Shown: positions 9,757-17,432 of the stretch, piece by piece
Layout: each line of letters opens with the position of its first letter
How positions within the stretch are numbered: the first letter of the stretch is position 1
Origin: Polynucleobacter sp. es-EL-1
GTDB taxonomy: Bacteria; Pseudomonadota; Gammaproteobacteria; Burkholderiales; Burkholderiaceae
Length of the DNA stretch: 64,000 nucleotides
Direction: 5' to 3'
NCBI RefSeq assembly: GCF_018687975.1
Contig: NZ_CP061310.1
Span: 1,736,001 to 1,800,000 of the forward strand
Notes under the pieces: model-generated
Databases searched by the model: none
Told to the model about the DNA's origin: nothing
Seen by the model: the letters and a program-made list of their open reading frames with translations, nothing else
Program-made: the position numbers and the translations under genes

Positions 9757-10325
9757 GATTTCATGGCTCAAGAAGCTTTTCTGTTGCAACTCTACTAAGT
9801 TGCAGCTGCATCATTTTCTGCATGCAAGTAGCTTATGCTGAAAAAGCAGATCAAGATAAACCCATCATTTTAGAAGCTGAAAAAGTATCTATTAACGATG
9901 TGCAACAAGTCTATGATCTTGAGGGTGAACTCATTTTGATCAAGGGCAGCATTTTGATTACCGGCGAAAAAGGCAACATTAAAGTTGATCCTGAAGGTTA
10001 TGAGTATGTCGATGTCAAAGGTAATGCCAATACCACTGCCAGCTTTAGACAAAAACGTGAAGGTCCCGCAGATGAATTTATGCAAGGACGTGGGCAAACA
10101 GTGGTCTATAACGCCAAAACCGAACTGCTTACCTTAACTGGCGATGCCAGCCTAAAACGTCTAGACAACATGCAAATGATTGATCAATTGCGTGGCTGGA
10201 AAATTGACTATGACGATGTCACACAATACTATCAAGTAAGCCCTCAAGCCAATGCAAAGCCAGATGACTTACCACAAGCTAGAGCCATCCTGTCACCAAG
10301 AAGAAAAGCTACACTACAAAAATGA
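9753..10325 (+). CDS. lptA: Lipopolysaccharide transport periplasmic protein LptA
   Basis: Periplasmic bridge protein carrying LPS between LptC and LptD. 190 residues: a signal peptide at the N-terminus (hydrophobic stretch about 10-27, cleavage likely after VAYA), then an OstA-like beta-jellyroll with KPIILEAEKVSINDVQQVYDLEG and the GRGQTVVYNAKTELLTLTGDA repeat-like segment typical of LptA. Overlaps lptC and lptB by 4 nt on each side. Confidence 0.94.
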   Translation: MRFHGSRSFSVATLLSCSCIIFCMQVAYAEKADQDKPIILEAEKVSINDVQQVYDLEGELILIKGSILITGEKGNIKVDPEGYEYVDVKGNANTTASFRQKREGPADEFMQGRGQTVVYNAKTELLTLTGDASLKRLDNMQMIDQLRGWKIDYDDVTQYYQVSPQANAKPDDLPQARAILSPRRKATLQK

Positions 10326-11089
10326 ATGCGGATTTGAATAGCCAGCCAACTACTCCGACCTTAAGTGCCCATCACTTGCAAAAGCGCTACGGTTCTCGCA
10401 CAGTAGTTCGCGATGTTTCCGTAGAGGTTAAGTGCGGAGAGGTTGTGGGATTGTTAGGGCCAAATGGGGCTGGTAAGACCACCTCCTTTTATATGATTGT
10501 TGGTCTGGTGCCTCTTGACGGTGGCAATATTGTTTTAGATGGCGCCGATATCACTCGCTTACCCATCCACGAACGCGCCCGCATGGGTCTATCCTATCTT
10601 CCGCAAGAAGCTTCAGTATTTAGAAAACTGAATGTTGCCGAAAATATCCAAGCGGTTCTAGAACTTCAAGTGCAAGGTGGTAAACCGCTCACCAAGTCAC
10701 AGATTGCCGAAAGACTAGATGAGCTTCTTGGAGAGCTCCAAATAAGCCACCTACGCAACAATCCAGCGCTATCACTTTCCGGTGGAGAGCGGCGGCGTGT
10801 TGAAATTGCGCGAGCCCTCGCTTCCCAGCCAAAATTTATTCTCCTCGATGAACCTTTTGCAGGCGTAGATCCAATTGCCGTTGGTGAGATTCAAAGAATT
10901 GTTCGGTTTTTAAGAGATCGTCAAATTGGGGTGCTCATCACCGACCACAATGTTCGAGAAACCTTGGGCATCTGCGACCACGCTTACATCATCAGCGAAG
11001 GTAGCGTTCTTGCCGAAGGAAAGCCAGACCAGATTATTCAAAATGATGCTGTCAGAAGAGTCTATTTGGGCGAAAACTTCCGCATGTAA
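10322..11089 (+). CDS. lptB: LPS export ABC transporter ATP-binding protein LptB
   Basis: Cytoplasmic ATPase powering LPS extraction by the LptB2FG complex. 255 residues with Walker A GLLGPNGAGKTTSF (about 43-56), Q-loop LPQEASVFRKL, signature LSGGERRRVEIARAL, Walker B ILLDEPFAGVD and the H-loop in ITDHNVRETL. All catalytic elements are intact. In most relatives rpoN follows directly; here only a decayed fragment follows. Confidence 0.97.
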   Translation: MNADLNSQPTTPTLSAHHLQKRYGSRTVVRDVSVEVKCGEVVGLLGPNGAGKTTSFYMIVGLVPLDGGNIVLDGADITRLPIHERARMGLSYLPQEASVFRKLNVAENIQAVLELQVQGGKPLTKSQIAERLDELLGELQISHLRNNPALSLSGGERRRVEIARALASQPKFILLDEPFAGVDPIAVGEIQRIVRFLRDRQIGVLITDHNVRETLGICDHAYIISEGSVLAEGKPDQIIQNDAVRRVYLGENFRM

Positions 11090-11126
11090 TTTTTTGGTTT
11101 TTTCAATATTTATTTAATAAATATGA

Positions 11127-11262
11127 TCTGCCCCCTTGGTTTTCAGCAAAATCGCTGATACGCTGGAGGTTCATGAAATTCAATTCCAGATAGAACAAAT
11201 AGAAACATTACAGGGGCTTGCTGCGCACCCCGGGTAATTATTTGCGCATGCATTTTGCTTTG
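11127..11262 (+). pseudogene. rpoN: Decayed remnant of rpoN (sigma-54), DNA-binding region fragment
   Basis: Between lptB and hpf, exactly where rpoN stands in most beta- and gammaproteobacteria, no sigma-54 gene exists. One open frame from 11127 to a stop at 11235 translates to include PLVFSKIADTLEVHE, closely resembling the conserved RpoN segment PLVLKDIAEAVEMHE as I recall it from E. coli. The next part is scrambled, and after a +1 shift at about 11227 the frame reads TPGNYLRMHFAL, which lines up with the following RpoN motif SPRGIFELKYFF. Two frame-disrupted matches in the right order and place argue for a gene in late decay. Upstream and downstream RpoN regions, including the RpoN box, are gone. 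Read by eye; a profile search would settle it. Confidence 0.6.
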
Positions 11263-11276
11263 AATAGGAGCTGCTG

Positions 11277-11600
11277 ATGAATTTAAAAATTAATAGCCGT
11301 CATGTCGAAGTTACCCCCGCCATGCGTACTCACCTTGAAACTGGGTTAGCCAAAATTCGTAAGCACTTTGATCACGTACTAGATGCCTCTGCATTTTTGA
11401 TTGTTGATAACGCCAAAGAGAAAGATCTTCGTCAATCCGCTGAGATCACCATTCACTTAAAGGGTAAGGAATTATTTGCCCAAGCCCATAATGCCGATCT
11501 TTACCATGCGATGGATGCAGTAGTGGACAAACTGGAGCGTCAAGTTGTTAAACACAAAGAAAAAATCCAAGATCATCATCACGAAAAGCATTTTGAGTAA
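11277..11600 (+). CDS. hpf: Ribosome hibernation-promoting factor (short HPF/YfiA family)
   Basis: Binds the small ribosomal subunit in slow growth and promotes or stabilises inactive ribosomes. 107 residues with the typical MNLKINSRHVEVTPAMRTHLETGLAKIRKHFD start and a basic His-rich tail, the short form without a C-terminal dimerisation domain. A good Shine-Dalgarno AGGAG lies 6 nt before the ATG; this site sits inside the tail of the rpoN remnant. It heads the ptsN-hprK-rapZ group, the classic sigma-54 neighbourhood order. Confidence 0.95.
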   Translation: MNLKINSRHVEVTPAMRTHLETGLAKIRKHFDHVLDASAFLIVDNAKEKDLRQSAEITIHLKGKELFAQAHNADLYHAMDAVVDKLERQVVKHKEKIQDHHHEKHFE

Positions 11601-11633
11601 TCTTGGCCGTCAGGACACCTATAATCAATTGAC

Positions 11634-12095
11634 ATGAATGCCCTGACCGATTTATTCACGCTAGACCGCATTGCCTTAGATAACCCTTCTAAGAGTAGGG
11701 CTGAGGCATTTGCGGCAGCTGGCGCACTTTTTGCCAAAGAAGCCGGCTTAGAGGCTGACTCAGTAGTTGGTTTTCTCAATGCTCGGGAAGATTTGGGCTC
11801 TACTGCCCTAGGTGCTGGTGTTGCAATTCCCCATGGCCGAGTCAAAGGCTTAAAGCAACCAATCGCAGCATTTATTAAATTAAAAGAGCCTATCGAGTTT
11901 GCCGCTCCCGACGGAGAAGCGGTTTCTATTTTGATTTTCCTGCTTGTCCCAGAAAAAGCCACTCAACAGCATCTCGAGATTTTGTCGTCAATTGCCCAAC
12001 TACTGTCAGACCCAGATGCTCGAAAAGCTCTTGCGAACGAGGCTGGGCCTGAACAGGTATACCATCTCCTGCAGCATTGGGGCTCTCAGTCATGA
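11634..12095 (+). CDS. ptsN: PTS IIA-like nitrogen regulatory protein (EIIA-Ntr)
   Basis: Phosphoryl acceptor at the end of a regulatory PTS chain; known relatives modulate K+ transport and nitrogen or stress responses. 153 residues, EIIA type-2 fold, with the phosphorylatable His67 in GAGVAIPHGRVKGL. Its stop overlaps the hprK start in an ATGA junction. The usual linked rpoN is decayed, so this ptsN persists without its namesake neighbour. EI and HPr are encoded at 43.5-45.5 kb in the same window. Confidence 0.95.
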   Translation: MNALTDLFTLDRIALDNPSKSRAEAFAAAGALFAKEAGLEADSVVGFLNAREDLGSTALGAGVAIPHGRVKGLKQPIAAFIKLKEPIEFAAPDGEAVSILIFLLVPEKATQQHLEILSSIAQLLSDPDARKALANEAGPEQVYHLLQHWGSQS

Positions 12096-13078
12096 CCCAA
12101 CCCTTGCTCCTTGAGGGCGTCACCGCACAGCAGATTTTTGATGACAACGTTTCAGAACTAAAGCTCTCCTGGATTGGTGGCCTTGAAGGAGCAGACCGTA
12201 CCTTCCCGCTTGAAGCAGTTAAAGCAGCGGCGGCCAGTTCTGACTTAGTTGGCCACTTAAACCTCATTCACCCTAGTCGCATTCAGATTTTTGGGATTCA
12301 AGAAGTTGACTATCACGCTGAGCTTGAGCCTAAGCAGCGTCAAGAACAAATCTCAAGTCTTATCTCCAAAACTCCACCTTGTGTGATTGTGGCTGATGGT
12401 AAGGCAGCCGATCCTGATCTTCAGCTTTTCTGTCAACGATCCTCTACGCCGCTGTTTACAACGACGATCTCGGCTGCTGAAGTTATCGATCATTTACGCA
12501 CCTATCTGACCAAAATAGGCGCCCCCCAAATCACGATGCACGGCGTGTTTATGGACATTCTGGGTTTAGGTGTTTTGATTATGGGAGAGTCTGGTCTAGG
12601 CAAAAGCGAACTAGGTCTTGAATTAATTTCACGCGGGCATGGATTAGTAGCAGACGATGCTGTTGATTTTGCGCGACTTGGACCTGACTATATCGAAGGT
12701 CGTTGCCCCGTTATTTTGCGCAACCTCTTAGAGGTACGTGGCTTGGGATTGCTTGACATCCGCACGATCTTTGGCGAAACCGCCGTGCGTCGCAAACTCA
12801 AGCTACGCCTCATTGTGCAGCTAGTTCGCCGCAATGATGGTGAATTTGAACGACTCCCCTTAGAAGCGCAGCACATTGATGTTTTAGGAATTCCTATTCG
12901 CACTGTGAAGATCCAAGTGGCAGCCGGTCGTAACTTAGCGGTACTAGTTGAGGCTGCGGTTCGAAATACTATTTTGCAATTACGCGGCATTGACACTCTC
13001 AAAGAATTTATTGAACGCCAGCGCTTGCAAATGAACGCTGAAGCTGATGCCGTGAAGTCTCAAGGTCGCTTGATCTAA
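12092..13078 (+). CDS. hprK: HPr kinase/phosphorylase
   Basis: ATP-dependent kinase and phosphorylase acting on Ser46 of HPr. The C-terminal catalytic domain shows the Walker A-type GESGLGKSELGLELISRGHGLVADD start (about 157-180), and the HPrK signature VEVRGLGLLDIRTIFGE-like stretch follows. I use the ATG at 12092, which overlaps the ptsN stop by 4 nt, in preference to a TTG at 12077. The HPr in this window retains Ser46, so a substrate is present. In proteobacteria hprK is typically tied to regulatory rather than sugar-transporting PTS. Confidence 0.95.
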   Translation: MTQPLLLEGVTAQQIFDDNVSELKLSWIGGLEGADRTFPLEAVKAAAASSDLVGHLNLIHPSRIQIFGIQEVDYHAELEPKQRQEQISSLISKTPPCVIVADGKAADPDLQLFCQRSSTPLFTTTISAAEVIDHLRTYLTKIGAPQITMHGVFMDILGLGVLIMGESGLGKSELGLELISRGHGLVADDAVDFARLGPDYIEGRCPVILRNLLEVRGLGLLDIRTIFGETAVRRKLKLRLIVQLVRRNDGEFERLPLEAQHIDVLGIPIRTVKIQVAAGRNLAVLVEAAVRNTILQLRGIDTLKEFIERQRLQMNAEADAVKSQGRLI

Positions 13079-13080
13079 AT

Positions 13081-13971
13081 ATGCAAATTAATCTGATTAC
13101 CGGAATTTCAGGTTCAGGTAAATCCGTTGCACTAAGAGCCTTTGAAGACGCAGGCTATGACTGCGTAGACAATCTCCCAGTTACCCTTTTAGAAAATCTC
13201 ATCCAGACACTTCAGAGCGAGAACTGTGAGCGAGTGGCTGTGGCAATTGATGCCCGCCGTGGTCAAACCATTGCACAGCTGCCCCAGATATTAGAGAACT
13301 TACGACGTGATCATCAGGTGCGAGTGATCTTCTTGAACGCCGATACCAATACCCTGATTCAACGATTCTCAGAGACCCGCAGGCGTCACCCGCTGTCTGT
13401 AAAAAGAGATGCCGCCCAAGAAAGCACCCTCATTGAGGCAATTGATAAAGAGCGAAACTTACTTGAACCCTTACGCGCACAAGCACATTCGATCGACACC
13501 AGCAATCTTCCAGCACATGCATTGCGCTCCTGGATGCAAGATTTACTCAAAGATAAACCGGTTGGTTTAACCGTTGTATTTGAATCCTTTGGTTTTAAAA
13601 AAGGTTTGCCCAGTGAGGCGGATCTAGTATTTGATGTGCGCTGCTTACCTAATCCTCACTATGACAAAGCGCTGCGCCCCCTGTCCGGCAAAGACCAGCC
13701 AGTAAGAGAATTTCTCGAGAAGATTCCTGAAGTCGTGAGCATGGAGAATGACATTGTCCAATTCGTTGAAAAATGGCTTCCCCACTACATCGCTGATGGT
13801 AGAAGCTATCTTACCGTTGCGATTGGCTGCACGGGCGGTCAACACCGCTCCGTATATTTGGTCACTCGTCTTATCCAACACTTTCAAGCACAAGCCAATT
13901 TAGCAGCGCTGCAAATTAATTTCTTAGATCGTCACCGCGAACTAGACTCGCTCCCTGCAGCAGCACTTTAA
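13081..13971 (+). CDS. rapZ: RNase adapter protein RapZ (YvcJ family)
   Basis: Nucleotide-binding protein; in E. coli it targets the sRNA GlmZ to RNase E and senses glucosamine-6-phosphate. 296 residues: P-loop GISGSGKSVALRAFEDAGYDCVDNLP at the N-terminus and a C-terminal domain with FKKGLPSEADLVFDVRCLPNP and GCTGGQHRSVYL, the conserved putative ligand pocket. Only 2 bp after hprK. Its last 56 bp overlap the convergent mutY gene. Whether sRNA control operates here cannot be told from sequence. Confidence 0.95.
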   Translation: MQINLITGISGSGKSVALRAFEDAGYDCVDNLPVTLLENLIQTLQSENCERVAVAIDARRGQTIAQLPQILENLRRDHQVRVIFLNADTNTLIQRFSETRRRHPLSVKRDAAQESTLIEAIDKERNLLEPLRAQAHSIDTSNLPAHALRSWMQDLLKDKPVGLTVVFESFGFKKGLPSEADLVFDVRCLPNPHYDKALRPLSGKDQPVREFLEKIPEVVSMENDIVQFVEKWLPHYIADGRSYLTVAIGCTGGQHRSVYLVTRLIQHFQAQANLAALQINFLDRHRELDSLPAAAL

Positions 13972-15097
13972 TCGGCTGCGGTAAGCCGTATTTCCCAAGC
14001 TGACGGAGGGAAACCCACTTCAATCCATCTCCAGTCAATTGCACACTATCGGCAATGGATACGTTCCAGATTTGCATCCATAAGCGTCTATGGGTAAAGA
14101 TATGTTTGATTTTCTCGCCACGCTCAAATGACTGGCAAGATTTCAATAGTGCAGAAACATCCTCTCGTGACAGCATCATCTCAAATAATTGAGCTGCATT
14201 GATATGGGGTTCCGGGAGAGCCCCATCCCTTTGAGATTCTTGATCTTTTGTCTCTTTGGGACGCCAGGGTGATTCTGGCAAAGACCATAAGCCGCCCCAA
14301 ATAGCCTTATCTGGCCTTCTTTCCAATAAAACTGAATTGCCATGTCTGAGCAGCAACATATCGCAATTAAATTCTGGAGACTTTGTTTTGATGACTTTAT
14401 GAGGTAACTCTAAAACTTGATTACTCAAATTAGCTTGACATTGTTTTTCAAAAGGACATTTTCGCTCTGTCGACAAACATACTGGCTTACGAGAGGTGCA
14501 CCACGTTGCACCAAAGTCCATCAGTGCTTGCGTATACACCGGCATCTCTTGTGAATCTTGAGGTAGTAAGTCTTGCGCCAAGAGCCAGAGTTGATCATTC
14601 ACAGCCTTGTCTTGCAGTGCCCCTTCTATGCCAAATAATCTTGCCAAAATTCGTTTTACGTTGGCGTCCAATATTGGCGCACGCACATGAAATGCAAATG
14701 CAGCAATTGCACCCGCAGTAGATCTACCAATCCCCTTCAGTTGCTCAAGCAATAGTGGGTCACTAGGAAATTTTCCACCGAACTGTGTCACGACTTGATT
14801 TGCACAGGCATGAAGATTGCGTGCACGTGAGTAGTACCCCAAACCAGCCCACTCAGCCAAAACATCATCAAGTGGTGCAGCTGCTAATTTTTGAACATTT
14901 GGAAAACGTTTCATAAAGCGCGGGTAACGCTCTAAAACAGTAGCTACTTGGGTTTGCTGCAACATAATTTCAGAGACCCATACCGCATAAGGATCGCGTA
15001 TGCCTTGCCAGGGCAGGCCTTGACGCCCATCCCGCCCGTGCCAATCAATGAGCTTTTTAGCAAAGCTGGCAGTTAGCGCTTTTGACATTGAGGGCAA
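13916..15097 (-). CDS. mutY: A/G-specific adenine glycosylase MutY
   Basis: Removes adenine mispaired with 8-oxoguanine. 393 residues: catalytic Glu in VSEIMLQQTQVATV (about 43), helix-hairpin-helix LKGIGRSTAGAIAAFAF (about 120), catalytic Asp in ILDANVKRILARLFG, and a C-terminal NUDIX-like domain for 8-oxoG recognition. The iron-sulfur loop is unusual: spacing is C-x6-C-x6-C-x5-C (CTSRKPVC...CPFEKQC) where the family norm is C-x6-C-x2-C-x5-C, so four residues are added between Cys2 and Cys3. It overlaps the upstream mutM by 25 nt and the convergent rapZ by 56 nt. Confidence 0.94.
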   Translation of the reverse strand: MPSMSKALTASFAKKLIDWHGRDGRQGLPWQGIRDPYAVWVSEIMLQQTQVATVLERYPRFMKRFPNVQKLAAAPLDDVLAEWAGLGYYSRARNLHACANQVVTQFGGKFPSDPLLLEQLKGIGRSTAGAIAAFAFHVRAPILDANVKRILARLFGIEGALQDKAVNDQLWLLAQDLLPQDSQEMPVYTQALMDFGATWCTSRKPVCLSTERKCPFEKQCQANLSNQVLELPHKVIKTKSPEFNCDMLLLRHGNSVLLERRPDKAIWGGLWSLPESPWRPKETKDQESQRDGALPEPHINAAQLFEMMLSREDVSALLKSCQSFERGEKIKHIFTHRRLWMQIWNVSIADSVQLTGDGLKWVSLRQLGKYGLPQPIKVLLQGASLVRGDDLRN

Positions 15098-15909
15098 AAA
15101 TAAGTAGAGCGTTGGCCTTGCACTATTTGCTTAATGGGCGTCTTACAAACCTTGCAAGGCTGATCTTTTCGATCGTAGACTTTAGTTTGCATCATAAAGT
15201 GCCCTGGATCACCCTGACTATTTACAAAATCTTTGAGGGAGCTACCACCCGCAGCAATCGCTTTTTCCAAAATTGATCTGACCGCATTTGCTAACCGGAT
15301 ACATTGCGGGCGCGTTAACTTACCTGCAGCTTTAGATGGATGGATGGCAGCCTCAAAAAGGCTTTCAGAGCAGTAGATATTGCCAACTCCAACAACCGCC
15401 TGCCCAGCCAGCAAAAATTGCTTCACGGCAATGCTGCGTTTGCGCGAATGTTGATACAAAACATCAGCGCCAAGCTCGCCAGCAAATTCTAGTGAAAAAG
15501 GCTCAACGCCCAGCTTTTGCAATAGTGCATTTTTATCAATCGGTCCTTTGGATTTGGGATGCCAAAGTACCGCCCCAAATTTACGTGGGTCATGCAAACG
15601 CAAACTCAGCTTGCCAAATTCGATAGTGACACGATCATGCGTCTTCAAAGCTTCGCTGCTAGGGAGAATCCGTAAAGTGCCTGTCATTCCCAAATGGATC
15701 AGGAGATGTCCTTGGTCTAACTCTAATAAAAGATATTTACCCCGGCGCTTGATCCCTACAATTTTCTGGCCTGGAAGCGATTTGATTAAGGATGTTGGAA
15801 CAGGCCAGCGCAGACGACCATCAATAATCTTGACCGCACTAACCGTTCGCCCCTCTATGTGAGGCTGGATACCCAAGCGGGTAACTTCGACTTCTGGGAG
15901 TTCTGGCAT
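15073..15909 (-). CDS. mutM: Formamidopyrimidine-DNA glycosylase (Fpg/MutM)
   Basis: Bifunctional glycosylase/AP lyase that excises 8-oxoguanine. 278 residues beginning with the catalytic MPELPEVEVTRLG (Pro1 nucleophile after Met removal, Glu2), with the H2TH region around QAVVGVGNIYCSESLFEAAIHP and a C-terminal zinc finger C-x2-C-x16-C-x2-C (CKVC...CPQC). Transcribed ahead of mutY with a 25-nt overlap, so both excision enzymes of the 8-oxoG (GO) pathway are coupled. Confidence 0.97.
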   Translation of the reverse strand: MPELPEVEVTRLGIQPHIEGRTVSAVKIIDGRLRWPVPTSLIKSLPGQKIVGIKRRGKYLLLELDQGHLLIHLGMTGTLRILPSSEALKTHDRVTIEFGKLSLRLHDPRKFGAVLWHPKSKGPIDKNALLQKLGVEPFSLEFAGELGADVLYQHSRKRSIAVKQFLLAGQAVVGVGNIYCSESLFEAAIHPSKAAGKLTRPQCIRLANAVRSILEKAIAAGGSSLKDFVNSQGDPGHFMMQTKVYDRKDQPCKVCKTPIKQIVQGQRSTYFCPQCQKR

Positions 15910-15944
15910 AAATGGATTGTAGATTCGCGGATTAGAATGTGCTT

Positions 15945-17432
15945 ATGACCACTTTTTCACTAAAGTCACTTTTCCTCAGTATTTTGTTCCCAATTGGCTT
16001 GGGTTTGTGTCTTCCTGCCAAGCAAGCTCTTGCGCGCGCCGATAGCGTTGAGACTGGGCAAGCCATGTTTGAAGTCTTGGCATCAGAAATAGCCTTGCAA
16101 CGCGGTGAAGCAGGGCTTGCTTACAACACCTACTTAGAGCTTGCTCGCACACTAGATGACCCCCGTCTAGCCCAAAGAGCAATGGAAATTGCTATTACTG
16201 CAGGCGCACCAGACTTAGCACTCCAAGCAGCCCAGACTTGGGATGACTTGGCCGGCCCAAGCCAAACTAAACCCAAAGAAGTGCTGATTACTTTACTGAT
16301 TTTGAATCAACACTGGTCTGATGCTGTCAAACCTGCTATTTCTCTACTCAATCAACAAACGCCTGCACAACAAGAACAAACCTTGCAACAAATTCAGGGG
16401 CTTCTGGCAAGAGCTAAAGATGAGTCTGACGCCTTAAGAGCTTTTTATGAGATTGTTTCAGCAGTCAAGCCTGCTCCTACCAATCCAGGCATTTTGTATA
16501 CCTATGCCATGTCTGCAGAAAAGATGGGGTACATGGATGTTATGGAAAAAACTTTGCGCGAAATATTGCGCAAAAACCCTGATGATGTAAATAGCTTGAA
16601 CGCTTTAGGATATTCGCTGGCAGATCGAAATATAAAATTACCGGAAGCATTTAAGCTCATTAGTAAAGCCCATCAACTATCGCCTAGCGATGGCTTTATT
16701 TTGGATAGTCTTGGCTGGGTAAACTTTAGGATGGGCAAAAATGCTTTAGCCCTAGAGCAACTCCAGCAGGCTTTCAATATGAAACCTGAGGCTGATATTG
16801 CTGCACATATTGGTGAGGTTTTATGGGTAATGAATCGGCCCGCAGAAGCTGAAGATATCTGGCGTAAAGGGCAACAGCTCGATGCAAACAATCCTACTCT
16901 TAAGGAAACTTTAAAACGTTTAAAACCAGATTGGTCTGTAGCTGCCAGTAACCTTAAAGGTACATGGGATGGCCGTTTCGCAGTGAAGGTTACAGGCCTC
17001 ACAGAAAGCAGAAATGAAGGTGGCTCAGGTGGCTTTACGCTGACTCAAGATGCCCAGACAGATGTATTAGAGATTCGCAATCCAATGGGTGGATCCATTG
17101 CAAAAATCACCATCAAGCCTGGTGAAGCAATTTTGGAGCGTGATGGTCAGCTAACGACTGCAATTGATGCAGATACCCTCATTCAAAATGCGTTGGGACT
17201 TCCATTGCCTGCTCGGGGACTTTCGGATTGGTTACGGGGTCAAACCAGACCTGGTAGCAATGCCAGTGTTGAGCGCAATGATGAAGGGCAAGTGAGCAAA
17301 ATATCGCAGGATGGCTGGACCTTAAGCTATCACTGGGGAAGCGCTCAACGTTTAGAAAAGCTCACAATGACTCGCACTTCGAATATTGGGTCCATTGATA
17401 TTCGCTTAGTTTTTGATACGCCGAATGAGTGA
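15945..17432 (+). CDS. TPR-repeat protein fused to a LolB-like outer-membrane lipoprotein-insertion domain
   Basis: About 495 residues. An N-terminal signal sequence (hydrophobic stretch, cleavage probably after QALA) is followed by tetratricopeptide repeats to about residue 325 (for example NPDDVNSLNALGYSLADR, DGFILDSLGWVNFRMGKN). From about 333 (GTWDGRFAVKV) to the end the sequence follows the LolB pattern: GGFTLTQ, LEIRNPMGGSIAKI, GLPLPARGLSDWLRG, QDGWTLSYHW. Related Burkholderiales carry these as two adjacent genes before ispE. Here no stop, second signal peptide or lipobox Cys separates them, so the LolB part would not be lipid-anchored by itself. ATG 15945 chosen; GTG 15939 is the alternative. 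Confidence 0.85.
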   Translation: MTTFSLKSLFLSILFPIGLGLCLPAKQALARADSVETGQAMFEVLASEIALQRGEAGLAYNTYLELARTLDDPRLAQRAMEIAITAGAPDLALQAAQTWDDLAGPSQTKPKEVLITLLILNQHWSDAVKPAISLLNQQTPAQQEQTLQQIQGLLARAKDESDALRAFYEIVSAVKPAPTNPGILYTYAMSAEKMGYMDVMEKTLREILRKNPDDVNSLNALGYSLADRNIKLPEAFKLISKAHQLSPSDGFILDSLGWVNFRMGKNALALEQLQQAFNMKPEADIAAHIGEVLWVMNRPAEAEDIWRKGQQLDANNPTLKETLKRLKPDWSVAASNLKGTWDGRFAVKVTGLTESRNEGGSGGFTLTQDAQTDVLEIRNPMGGSIAKITIKPGEAILERDGQLTTAIDADTLIQNALGLPLPARGLSDWLRGQTRPGSNASVERNDEGQVSKISQDGWTLSYHWGSAQRLEKLTMTRTSNIGSIDIRLVFDTPNE

